Assembly: GCA_947471745.1 (NCBI GenBank)
Contig: CANJKZ010000538.1
Span: 62,001-126,000 of the forward strand
Source of the DNA: Closterium sp. Naga37s-1
Lineage: Eukaryota; Streptophyta; Zygnematophyceae; Desmidiales; Closteriaceae
Direction: 5' to 3'
Length of the DNA: 64,000 bases
Shown: positions 46,213 through 57,579 of the stretch, piece by piece
How positions within the stretch are numbered: the stretch's first letter is position 1
Layout: the number at the start of each line of letters is the position of its first letter
Notes under the pieces: generated by a model
What the model saw: only the letters and a program-made list of their open reading frames with translations
The model's database searches: none
What the model was told of the DNA's origin: nothing
Made by a program: the position numbers and the translations under genes

Positions 46213-48960
46213 ATGGCTACCTACCAATTTGCTGGTACCAGAAGTTCAGTTTTTTGAGAACGCCTGCCATGCATGCGGCCAATGATCCTCTGTTTGGAAT
46301 CAACGTGCTGCAGCCCATGGCAGCAGCTGCTCTCGCTAAAGTATTGGGAACTGCTACCAATATATCTGGTACCAGTACGAGAAGTTTAGTATTTTGACAA
46401 CGCCTGCCACGCAGCCAATGATCCTCTGTTTGGTATCGTGGCAAAATAGTGTAATGGTTGTTTAGTTTTATTGTATGCAAACGAAGCAGCATGGCACAGC
46501 TCAGGGCAGCTCAACTCCATGCGAGCTTCTCACATGAAATTATTAGCCAATAATTAATAATCAGACGGTAACAATATATCATATAAGATGACGAGGGTAT
46601 CGTTACTTCTGAAGCCTTGTACAATATGACTAAGTCGCTGCCGTTTCGCTCTGTGGCTCTCCGCGCCTTGCGGCGCGTTTGCCGCGGATCTTTGCCTTGA
46701 GTTTCTTCGCGAGGCGCACTATCCAAAGAAACATGACGACGAGCGACGTGCGACGTGCGACGCGGAAAGATCGCAGGTGGACGCTTCTCCCGGTGATTGA
46801 GTAGTTGGTGATTCAAGGAAAGTTCGAGAGAGCACTGACGTTCAGTTCAGACGGTGCGGTGGGTACGACTGGAACGAAAGGAGGTAAGGTCGAGATGCAC
46901 TTCAGAAGCGAAGGAACGCTGAGCAGCGATATGACTTTCGAGGCGACCCGAACATGCACGGCAGAGCAAAGAATGCAGGAAACGGAAAAGAAAAGAACCT
47001 CAACTAAAGCTTTGCAGAGGAGGTACCCACCACCCAAACAATTCGGCAAGAAAGCAAGCGCTGCGGAACCGCAAGAAGAATCACGGGGTGATGGAAAGGA
47101 GCGAGCGAGCAGAGGTAAGGGGGACGCTAGCCCCGCTCGACCCGATAAGAGGCAGCAATGCACAACGACACGACACAACACTCGCAGTATGGGCGGGAAA
47201 TCCTAACTTACAGTTGTACACGACACGACGATACGATGGATGGAATGGAATGGAAGCACAACTCGACTTCCAATGCAAGCAGGTGATCCGTTGACATTTT
47301 CCGGAAAGAAAATCCTCAACACCACATTCTTATTTTCGCTGCCCGAAGCTAGGTTGGGTTGAAAATCGAAGCCATTTTCTTCCAGCCTTTCTGCTATTTT
47401 CACTGCGATGTTTGGTCTCGAGTCCCTGCAGCGATGGTGAACCCGACTGCTGGAAATATCTGAAATGCGAGCCAGCGACAGCGGCTCGACTCCCAGCAAA
47501 AGTTGCTGCATCTGCCCCACGTGCGAGAATCGTGCTGATGGTTACGCTGGCGAAGCTTGTTCGCGAGAGCAAGTCTTGACGGTACTGAAATTGTAAAAAC
47601 ATAGCATCACACTAACATGAGCACAATATAACCACGCACAATATAAAATACCTCCACAACTGTGAACATGAGTCTTGGCAACAGCTGTACAGAATATTCA
47701 ACAGCTTGAATGTTATTCCTGCTTGTTGTACCGTAATTCAAGAGCTCATCATTCCTTGATTTTCAGGTGCGACCTGCGGTGTTGCTTGGAACATTTGGGT
47801 ACACCATTGCCTTTTTGCTCGGTATCTATGTGCTCCAGCCCATGGCAGCAGCTGCTCTTGCCAAAGTGTTGACTGCTCTATACCGTACCAGAAGTGTACT
47901 CTTTTGAAAACGCCTGCCATGTAATAAATAATTCTCTGCCTGGTATCAAGTGGCAAAATGATGTGATGGTTGGTTCTGCTTTATGTAAACGAAGCAGCTC
48001 GTCGCAGTCCATGGCACATGAGATTTATGCAAACGCCCTAAAAAAAGGATTAAGAAAAGGGTGATTATCACAACATAATGTAACGTAGCCACTCCAGGTG
48101 CACACGTTTCCTGTCCATCGCTACTTCAAGCGTTATTAAGAGCCCCGGGGCCTGGGCCGTCGCCAACAGTATTCTTGACAATCGCCTGAGCCGTGTTCTT
48201 CTGTGACTTCCCGTGCCTTGAGGCATATATGCCGGCTCGGACTGCTCGGAGGATGATTGTTGTCCCGCGAAAGACGAGGCGCAATATCGCCACCACCATG
48301 ATGACGTGCGACGCGGAAAGGTTGCACGTAGGACGCTTCTCCCGCTGTGTAAATAGATGAATCAACGGAAGTTCGCGAGATTGCTGACGTTCAGACGGTG
48401 CAGTGGTTAGACTGGGAGAAAAGGAGGTAGAAACTTAGAAGGTGCGGTGATGCACTTCAGAAGCTAAGGAGGAACACCGAGCAGCGAGTTTACTTTTGAG
48501 GCGACTCGAGCATGCAGTGAGAAAGCAAAGGAACGCAGAGCAGCTAATGGAGATGACAGAACAGCAAATAAACCAGCGAAGCGTCGACTTGACTTTATAC
48601 TTGAAGAGGTATCGCAGCACTGGACTTGCTCGTTCAACAACCACAAGAATCACGGGGTGGAGCGAGAAAGTAGGGCTGTAGCAAGGACTAGATACAGTAA
48701 ATAAATAAGCGGCGATGCTGAGAGTTGGAAATGTGTGGAATGCGATGCGATTCAGCGAAAGCGGCTCGAGTCACAGCGAAATGTTGTTGCACTAGCCTCA
48801 CACGCGGAACTCGCGGTGGCAATTTTGTTCGCGAAGCCTTTTGGCGAAAGCAAGCGTTGTGGGTGCTGGAATTGTAACAGCAGATCATCATGCACACTCA
48901 CACAAATGGTGCGCTATCTCAATCACATTTTTGTAGTACCTCTACAGCTGTGAACATGAG
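46093..48960 (+). repeat. Diverged tandem duplication of the DUF819 last exon and its 3' flank
   Basis: Block 1 is about 46080-47600, block 2 about 47755-48960. Block 2 begins with TTTCAG and a near-copy of the last exon (about 47766-47877) missing a few codons but still open to a stop. The downstream non-coding parts also match (TGACGTTCAG, TGCACTTCAGAAGC, AACATGCA-like pieces). A smaller extra copy of GINVLQPMAAAALAKVL lies at about 46295-46345. No other gene is recognised in the stretch. Confidence 0.78.
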
Positions 48961-49042
48961 ACTAAACTCCTGTACTTGGAGAAAACAAAACGTTGACTAC
49001 AAACAAGCACATCCACGCTCCTACAGGAAGCTGTCCAGACGC

Positions 49043-51498
49043 TTATGTGATTGAATCTATAAGCTCCTCCAACGGCGCCAGCTCCTTGTTATCGATCAAG
49101 TTGAACTCCTGACATGGGTGAAGGGATGTGATGACCAACACAACAAATAACATGCTCAGAAAAACAGGGTGCAAAGAAACAGGAAACATTTGCAACACGA
49201 GAGAAGCATGGGACAGGGGCAAAGGAGGAGAGGCGGCAGAGATTTGGCTCCTTCGGGGAGGGGGGGGAGAGAGGAGGAGGGGGGGGGGGGGGGGGGGGGG
49301 GGGGTATGGAGGGCAGAAGCGGGGGTGGGATGGAGGGGAGTGGGTTTTGGAGGAAGCAATTAGCAGGAAAGAAAGAATGACAAGCCAGACCAGGGGCAAC
49401 TCACATGTGTGAAGAGGATGAAGTGTTTGAAGCAGGTGTTGAGGTGAGCCTCCTCCTTGAGACTGACAATGCGCTGGAAGTGTGAGTGGTAGATGTGCGC
49501 GTACACTCGGAACAGCCGCTTGAAGATCGTGCGCACCACCTTCTCAAAGTGCGGAGGAAACGGAACTCCTGTAGTGTGAATCAATGGAGTGGGCAGTGTG
49601 GAAATGGGATGGTGCAGAAAGGGAGTTGGGACAGGGCACGAAAGTACTGTAATACATCCACTACGACCCATGGGGACATGAGGTGACTTTTGAGTCGACT
49701 CAAAAGTCACCACGGGGCAGGGAAGTACTGTAATACATCCACCACGACTCATGGGGACATGGACGAGCCACAAGGAGAGCAGGGGTCAGGAGGAGGCTGG
49801 CCTAATCAAACCTTTGAAGGAAAATGCAGCATTGATTAAAACATTGTGGGAGTAGGCACTCAGGGGTAGCCATTGTGGGGGTAGACATTGAGAGAATAGC
49901 ATCCTGGGAGTGCAGCACAGACCTAGCAGCACGGACCTAGCAACACAGACCTAGCAGCACGGACCTAGCAGCACAGACCTAGCAGCACGGACCTAGCAGC
50001 ACGGACCTAGCAGCACAGACCTAGCAGCACGGACCTAGCAGCACGGACCTAGCAGCACGGACCTAGCAGCACGGACCTAGCAGCACGGACCTAGCAGCAC
50101 GGACCTAGCAGCACGGACCTAGCAGCACGGACCTAGAAGCACGGACCTAGCAGCACGGACCTAGCAGCACGGACCTAGCAGCACGGACCTAGCAGCACAG
50201 ACCTAGCTTTTGGGGGAAGATGGTGCTGTCGTCGAGCTGTGTCTCGATCCAGTCCATGAGGAACTCCACGTACTTGGGCGCCGACACCTCCAACGGCTTC
50301 TTCACGTGCACACCGTCCGCCCACCGGTACTCGTACCTGCCAGACAGGTGGACACGGGCAAAAAAAAAAAAAAAAAAAAACTTCCAGCTTTTTACCTTGC
50401 ATTGGCAGAACTGAGCCTGTGAGTTCAAAACGAACGCGAAATTGTTTCCTAGAACCTGACGGGTGCTTTGGAGTGCTTACTTGGGACCGGCGGACATGGT
50501 GGGGCAGTGTTCTGGCGTGCAGAACTCAGTGAGCGTGCCGTAGAGCAGATTGACTTGATTGTAGAAATCCACGGCTGGGATGAAACGCGGAAGTGAGAGA
50601 ATGGACGGGGGAGATGTTCCATTATTGTTGGTGTGTGTGCATCCGTTGGGGAGACGCGATGGAAAGAGTGACGGAGTCACAGCAGAGAAATTTACATCAG
50701 AAGTAGAACGGAGAGCGAGCCGATCGTTAGCGGCACGAACGCCGTTCAACGCCAGCTATGGTAACGGCAAGCCGTCTGGTTCAACTCACTGTTGACGGCG
50801 AGCCACTCATTGAGGTCTTCGCCTGGCGGAAGCCTGACGGCCTCCCGAAGGTTGCCGCTGCCGAGCGTGGCATCAATGTGTTTGCGGAGCTGCTGACCCT
50901 GTACGGACGGAAGAAAGGAGACGTGACAGGGAAAGATGGAGTACAGACGGTCAAAATCAGGGGAGAAGCGACAACGTTTTATGCTGGGGTCGATGTGCTC
51001 GTCCAGCTGCTGAAGACGCTAGGACGAAAAGATGGTATACGATGCAGAAGCAGCATCGTCGTGTATTATCATTCCAGCCAAACGTTTCAGATAAGGTGTG
51101 ACAACAATCAATGTTTTTATTTTGTCGTCTACAATCAGTTCTTTTTATACACGAAAAATGCAACAACTAGCGAGCATGCGACGTTCAAAGTAAGCAAAAA
51201 GAAACAGGCATTCTCGACTACCTCTCAAGAAACTACAAAAAATGCACCTAAAATTATCGTACCTTGCTTCCCGACGGCGCGCTTTTCTTCGGCCGGAACG
51301 TCCGCTGATTCCTGCGCCAAAAAAGAACGACATTTCAGTAACCTAGCCAGCTATGTGGCCTGCAGATCGAGCAGCGGCATGAAATAACAAAACCAGAAAA
51401 GAGAGGATACCAAATGAAGTATAATAAGGATGTGAAACCGCGGGCATTTGCGGCAATTAAGGGTTAAGCGGATACCGGCCCACGCCGAAGAGACTCAT
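49043..51498 (-). CDS. MOB1: MOB1 kinase activator
   Basis: Seven exons join in phase: 51498-51476, 51311-51263, 50898-50790, 50574-50481, 50336-50203, 49568-49405 and 49108-49043 (212 residues, the normal MOB1 length). MSLFGVGR and [16 protein letters not shown] begin the protein. The Zn ligands are in FCTPEHCP and in HIYHSHFQ, and [22 protein letters not shown] and [13 protein letters not shown] are typical. MOB1 binds and activates NDR/LATS-type kinases in Hippo/MEN-like control of cell division and polarity. It is convergent with the DUF819 gene and divergent from the unknown gene at 53040. Intron 5 contains a 14-bp minisatellite that starts at its donor site. Confidence 0.93.
49278..49303. 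repeat. Poly-G run of about 26 bases
   Basis: Uninterrupted G on the plus strand within the last MOB1 intron. It is a potential four-stranded (G-quadruplex) sequence. Confidence 0.9.
49635..49770. repeat. Direct repeat split by a perfect 30-bp palindrome
   Basis: A block with AGTACTGTAATACATCCAC and CATGGGGACATG is present on both sides of a perfect palindrome centred at about 49693. The palindrome reads GGTGACTTTTGAGTC plus its reverse complement. Confidence 0.92.
49912..50210 (-). repeat. 14-bp minisatellite starting at the MOB1 exon 5 donor, about 20 copies
   Basis: Exon 5 ends CTAG followed by GTCTGTG. The array consists of CTAGGTCCGTGCTG units (minus strand), so each unit recreates exon end plus donor. 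Confidence 0.93.
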
Positions 51499-53039
51499 GT
51501 TGCCGTCTATTGCGCCGTCCGCCGACCGCTTCAAACCAGCCACGGGAGCCGCGAAGCTCCCTCCGCGGGGAGTGTTCAGTCGTGGAGGGAGGAAACTAAC
51601 ACCTTACGGTCACAAGTACCGCTTAAACCGATATAATTAATTGCAGCTACTCACTATAATCAGGACAGAAACCTAGCTCATGAAAGCCGCGCTGATGATG
51701 CTGCAAGGAGAGAGCGTGGTTTTATCTAGCCAGACTCTTGCCCTAAAACTAGAAACCAGCACCCAGTGGTGGTATGTGAGGGCTCGACTGAGCATGGGGG
51801 CAGGACAGGATAGCACTTGTGATGTGGTTGGTTGGTGACATACCCGTTATGACACTTTCCGTAATATGACTATAGAGATTTTGGAAGGACCGTACAGTTC
51901 AAGAGGCATACAGCCACAGCCTTAGATGAGGTTGGGACTGCTATGGATATAGGTGATCGATTGTCGCACAAATCTTGATCACACACGAATTTCACCTGCC
52001 AAAAAAAATGCAGGTGACTGCCAACCCAACTCTGCCACTGTCATCCTTGGGGCAGCAAAACCTCCCGCCACATTTTTGTAAAAAGTGCCCCAGCCAAGCC
52101 CAGACTCCTTGTCAGCCAATCATCGTAGTACAGCGCGCCATTGTGCAGAGCGGGACTCCGGCGCCGCACATAAAGTGGAATGAGTTGACGTGGCTACCCA
52201 GATTGCGCTTGAAACAATCTCGGCAGCCACTGAGTCCCTGACCCAAGAAGATCGGTCAGGGGCGCAAATGCACATCAAAACGCACAAATTTTGGCAACAC
52301 GACTCACAGGCCTGTTCGGTTTAGTGCTTTCTAAAGCGGTAACACTTGTTAACAGGGTTTGGTCAGGAGAGGACCTGAACCCTAAGGAAGAAACAGTGTC
52401 CAAAACCCGCGGCATGGACACCCCTGATCGGTCGGTAGACGATCGCAGTGTGATGTGTGGTGCACCTTGCTTTGGAAGCCGTCCGTAGCGGGAACGGCAC
52501 GGCAACCTCCAGAAGATAGGGTCGCACAGACCACCCTCGCGACTCGCTTCTCCAATCACACCTCTAACCTGCCCCTGGAAAACCTTCACTGTCGCCTCTG
52601 CAGTCGCACACCTAGCTTGAACCGTCGCAAGCTACTTGGGTTCCGGGTGTATGCGATCTTACGAGTGCACTACTGTAATCCGCTGTGTGCGACGTGTCTC
52701 CTCTCGGGATTCGGGAACTACTTTTTTTCCTCGAGTCTACTTTCTGAACTCCAGCAGCTTCTAGGCAAAGCGATTCCCAATGCCTGCTGCTAGTTTCTAG
52801 GTCCGCCGTCAGCGCTCGAGTGTCCCCCTCTTCACAAATCCTTCGCGTACAAGAACGAGCGAAGAGCCCAGCCCCACATACCTAGATTCCCCATTTCTTC
52901 ACAAAGCGCAAACAATTCCCTTCGACTAGACGGCGCCTCTTTCCCGTCGCCAGCTAAGAGCCAGTAGCTTAGTAGGCGAATTCTCTGTATCTGTTTCTTT
53001 TTCGTTCTCTCTTTTGCTGAGTGTTCAGTCAGCAAGTAT
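51499..53039. other. Shared upstream region of MOB1 (-) and unknown gene (+)
   Basis: About 1.5 kb, divergent genes, no conserved coding sequence recognised. Confidence 0.5.
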
Positions 53040-56000
53040 ATGAAGATCAAAGGCCTACTGAAAATCGACTCGACTACGCGATCAGCCAAGCACGCGGTAA
53101 ATCACTCACTTCCTGCTCGACTTAGCCGAACCTGCAGCGGCGCCTCGGAGTTCCCATACCGCAGTCGCTCCCGAACCGTAACCATGGCGTCGCCGGGAAA
53201 CCTCTGCGCGTGCTCCTACGCCCACAGCAGCCTCTCGTGCCCGTATCACTCCCATCACTCCCCCGCTCCCGCTTCCGTTCCGTCCTCGCCCTCTTCCCTC
53301 GTCTCCCCGCGGACTCCTTTCGGCTTCTCCGGTCGCGAAAAAGCTCGCGAAGTTGGCGAAGCGGCTTTCACCCGTTCGAACAGTTTCCATTCAGGCTCGA
53401 GCTTTAACTACAAAGGCCGGCGATGGTCCACTGATGCAGCCGCCCGACCGGCGTCACTCACGCCGAGTCCATCTGCCACTACTCCTAGTCTCCACTCGGA
53501 ATTTTATGGGGAGAGATTGGTTTTCGCGAACGAAGCTTTGACTCCCGGAAGGCGGGGGCGTTCTTTTTCCCGGTCTGTCTCCACGTCAGCATCAGGCGGC
53601 GGCCGATTCGGGGAATTTGAGGCCATATGGGAAGCTGAAAGCCGGGATGGGGATTGGGATGACGGAGATTCGCCTACCTTTGCCCGCGGAGTGACCGCGA
53701 CGCTAGGGCGCAGAAGCAGCGGAAGCTGCGGAAACAGCGGAACTAGCGGAACCAGTGGAAGCAGCGGATCCAGCGGAAGCGTCGCAGCTGAAGCGGCTTC
53801 CGGATTTCACGGCCGAAGCGGCACTCGAGTCTCGGTACTGGATGAGGAAACGGCTGAGGCGACGGCAGAAATGACGGCGGCCGGCGCGGAGCTCGCGGAG
53901 GCGATGGCGGAGAGCGGCACGATGGGCCCCGCCGCGCTGTTGATGGATCACTTCGATGGGGGCGGTGACTGTGGCGGTGGCGGTGGCACTGGCGCCGTGT
54001 CGGCACGGCAGCGGTTCCCAGATTTTGCCGAGGAGGGCTTGCCACGTGGTGCTCCGAGCACGTCCGTCTTGACTAACGGTACACATGCCAACCTGCTGAC
54101 CGGTTCGCTAAGCGGTTTGCCGGCTCCGTCAACTCTGCCAACGTTTTCTGTTCTTCCAAGACACTCCGACTCTGCTGTGCACTTACGAAAGCCCTTGGGA
54201 GTTTCCGAGCATCTTCCATCGTCGGCCTCTGCCACGTCAGCGCGGGCCACGTCAGTACGCGCGCAGCCGGAAATGTTCCGCGGTAAGGGCTCGGCTCGGG
54301 GGCTGTTAAACCCTGGCGCAGTGACCCTGCCGCTGTTCCACGTGCGCGAAGGTTTTTGCGCGTCTTTCCCTGCGCCCGGGGGAGGGTTTGGCGCGCCCGC
54401 GTCGTCCGCGCGCTTGAGGCGCCGTGTCGCCGCCCCCGCGTTCGCCCCGTTTCTGAAGACCGCGTCCGCGCCGCCCGCAGCCGCATCCGCGCCTTCCGCG
54501 GCCGAGCTTGCGTCAATCGCAACCGGATCTGCGCCGCCCACAGCGTCCTCGGTACAAGCAGCCCCTTTATCGTCCACAGCTGCTTTTAAGCAGTCATTGA
54601 ATGACTCTATAATGTCGGCTATTGGCGCCAAGCCTGCTGCTGTTAACCCGATTCCCGCCACCGCCAAGCCTCCTTCGCGCAGACTTCCCGCCTATTCCCG
54701 TTCCGCTTCCCGTACTCGCTCCGCCACTTCCGCAACTACTTCCGCTCCCCCCGCGCACCTCCGCAGTCCCGATCTTGTTGCACCGCAATCCCTCCCCGCG
54801 CGGCCCACCTCCCCCACGCCCACGCTCCCCCCTTCCCCGGCCCGCCGAGCCCCTCACTTCGCCCCCTTGCCCGAGCGCAAGGCTCCGCCCGCCCTCTCCC
54901 CCGCTCGTCCGCACGAACACCACCCTGCCGACATCCCTGCCGGCCGCCCTGCCGTCCGGCCGCAGCGCCTGCCGGCCGTCCACGCGCTGGCGGACGGCGC
55001 GCTGGCGCTGCTGGTGCCGCTGGCGGGATCCGGGCCGCAGGTGCTGCAGATGCTGGGCGGCCCGGCGGCGTGGGTGAGGCGGTTCGTGGTGTCGATGGGT
55101 CTGGCCGTGGCGCTGTACAGTGTGAGCGTGATCGCCGCCGTGACTGCCGCGTTCTACTGGGCGTGGTGGCCGATCTGGCGCGCTGTGGCTAAGAACCTGG
55201 CTATGCGCGTTCGGTACAGGCATGCTGGTGAGTGCAAAGGGGGAGGAGCGGAGGGGGGGTGGGTGGGGTAATGGAGGAAGGAAGGGGTGGGAAGGGATAA
55301 TTGGGAAGGTAGTATTGCATAATGGTCCACTTTCCCGCCTCTCTCCTCCGCAAATTTCGTCTCTTTTTACCATTCTTGCTACTTCCATTCTCCTCGCACT
55401 CCCACTCACTCACTCACTCTCATCCCCTCTTCCTCCCATTCTCTCTCACTCCTGTCATCAGGGTTATGGAAGGCGCGGCTGCTGGACTTGCAGGTGGTGC
55501 GCGTGGGGCGGCAGACCAGGTGGCGCGTGCTGATTGGCGACCACAGCCGCACCACCCTGGAGGTCAGTTGCGTCTGCTTTGTAGCTTCTAAGTGACTCAC
55601 CTCAATATCAAGACCAGGTGCTTTGTATCTATTAACTAACTCTCCTCAGAAACAGGGCCAGCTGCTTTGTAGCCATCACGGAGACTTAGAGACTTTTAGA
55701 CTTTGAGACTTTTAGACTTTGAGACTTCAAATAATGGCACGTTTGAACTCGTGGTTGCTCCACTTCTGCTCATTTATATCCACCCCTCCTTGTTCCCTCC
55801 TCCCACCCTCCCACCCTCCCACCAACCACTTCCTCTCCCCCCTTCCTTTGCTACACAGATAGACGTGGTGCCGCCTCACAAGAGCGTGCGCCTGAGCCGC
55901 GGCGATCCAGTGGAGCTTCTTGTCTTATCTGACTGCCCCTCGCTCTCCCGCTTCCGCGCCGCCCGGGAAATCTTCTTCCCGCAGCGGTCCCTCTGGCTGG

Positions 56001-56596
56001 TGGGGGACAAGCAGGCCTGTGTGGAGCGGTCCGTGTTTGAGGAAATGCGGAGGAAGGTGGCTTTAAGAGCTGCGGTGGAGGATGGGGAGGACAGTGAGGG
56101 GGAGGACTGGGACGGGCTGTACTCGTTATTGACGGACGAGAATGAGCAGCTGCTGCAGAATTATAGCTATAACGAGGCGTCTAGTATGCAGGCGGAGATG
56201 GAAGGTGGTGGGGGGAAGGGTGTTGGGGGGAGCCTGGGGGGAGGTTTACCTGGGGTGGGTGGTTTTGATGGGGTGGCTGGGGGTATGTCTGGGGGAGGCG
56301 CGACTCTGGGCGGAATCACTTCCTTCCCTGATAATTTGGGGGTAAAGGAGGAGCAGGAGCTAATGTCCCATCAGGGGTTGTTGGATTACTCTACGATGGA
56401 GGGAGCAGGTTCGGGAGGATTCCGCGACCCGGCGCTGGTTAGTAGCTTCGGCGGCGGAGGCTCGGTAGGGGCGGTGGCGGATGGTTTGGCAGCTTCGTCG
56501 TCGTGCTTGATGGATGGTGGAGGTTCGGGGCCGCTGTCTGTTCTTCTGAGTGACAGCCAGGATTCGGAGCTGATGGAAAGGTTACGGGAGGTGTGA
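53040..56596 (+). CDS. Unrecognised protein, low-complexity N-terminus, one likely membrane segment
   Basis: Three exons join in phase: 53040-55227, 55462-55562 and 55859-56596 (about 1008 residues; ATG 53184 is an alternative start). Residues 1 to about 640 are Ser/Ala/Pro/Gly-rich with little predicted structure. A hydrophobic stretch (MGLAVALYSVSVIAAVTAAF) is followed by a compact region: KARLLDLQVVRVGRQTRWRV, LIGDHSRTTLEIDVVP, SVRLSRGDPVELLVLSD, FRAAREIFFPQRSLWL and FEEMRRKVAL. The tail is Gly-rich. The compact region looks like a small beta-rich domain and is the likely conserved part, but I do not recognise the family. A plastid or other membrane location is only an inference from the hydrophobic stretch. 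Confidence 0.75.
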
Positions 56597-57579
56597 AGCG
56601 GTGACAGAGATGTTGAGAGGCTACTGGTTCTTCCTGGGAAGGGGTGCTTCTGAGTCGCTCACAGTCAGCAAGACTGGGAGGTGGGAGTCAGGAGCGAGCT
56701 GCTTTGTAGCAGTGTGATGAAGACCAGGCAGTCCCATCACGAACGATAGTGATGTAGCAGCAGGGTACTTGGCTTCTGTAACAGCATGCGTGAAGCATCT
56801 GTAGCATCACGAACGTGGCATCTGTGGCATCTGTGGCATCTGTAGCAGCAGAGGCATTTGACCTGCCGCCTCCAGTCAAGATCGTGAGCCACTGCTAACC
56901 ATGCCTCGATCGATAGTGTGGAAGTGCTTCGGCTCATGTGCGTGCAAAGTGTTTCAGCTTCAGCTTCAGCTCGTGTGCGCCCACTGTGTCTCTGCCTGCC
57001 CTGCTGTGTGCAAACGGTCGCATCTTGCGACCCTTGCACTGGCTGGGTGGGTGGGAGGCATTTGGGCAAGCTTCCAGTGGGCAGATGGGATGTGCAGATG
57101 AAGAACAGAGTGTTTACTTCGAAGTTACATGACAGCCTCCAGGTACACGCTTCAGGCATGCCACTAGAGTGTAGTGGTGTAGGTTCTAGGAGTAATGTAT
57201 TGTACCGGTAGCATGAGTGAAAGTTTGTTTTCTTGTAGATGGCCATCTGAAAAATCTCCTGAAAATAGAGCAGAGATTAGAACACCACAGCTCCTTGCTG
57301 GTACCCACAGAAACACAGACCATAGTATCCAAGGGATCTAGGTAATGGGTAAAACCTTCTGACAGGTGACAGTAGTACCATTTGTTACCAGCATTTCGAA
57401 ACGCTGTCGGTTGATGAGTAAGAACATTCCGTCCTGTCTGACCACGGGGTGTTGCAACTTCGACTTTCTGAAAGCCTGCGAGGTTACTGCTAGGCAGTGA
57501 ACTCGCAAACTATTTATAGCAAGCTATGCTTTTTCTACTTGAACCCTGATGTGTCGAAACCTGCAGCAGCGGTCTTGTT
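56597..57579. other. Intergenic between convergent unknown gene and EXO70
   Basis: 3' flanks. Short repeats of CTGTGGCAT/CTGTAGCAT type occur at about 56800-56845. No gene is seen. Confidence 0.5.

Noticed and set aside
46805..47206. 133-codon plus-strand frame
   Set aside because: The frame is not kept in the duplicate block at about 48360-48700, and no domain is recognisable.
49912..50210. CRISPR-like regular array (also 37620-37975 and 22379-22855)
   Set aside because: Head-to-tail units with no unique spacers, in a nuclear genome with spliced genes.
52275..52589. 104-codon minus-strand frame in the MOB1/unknown spacer
   Set aside because: No homology recognised and no neighbouring exon with compatible splice sites.
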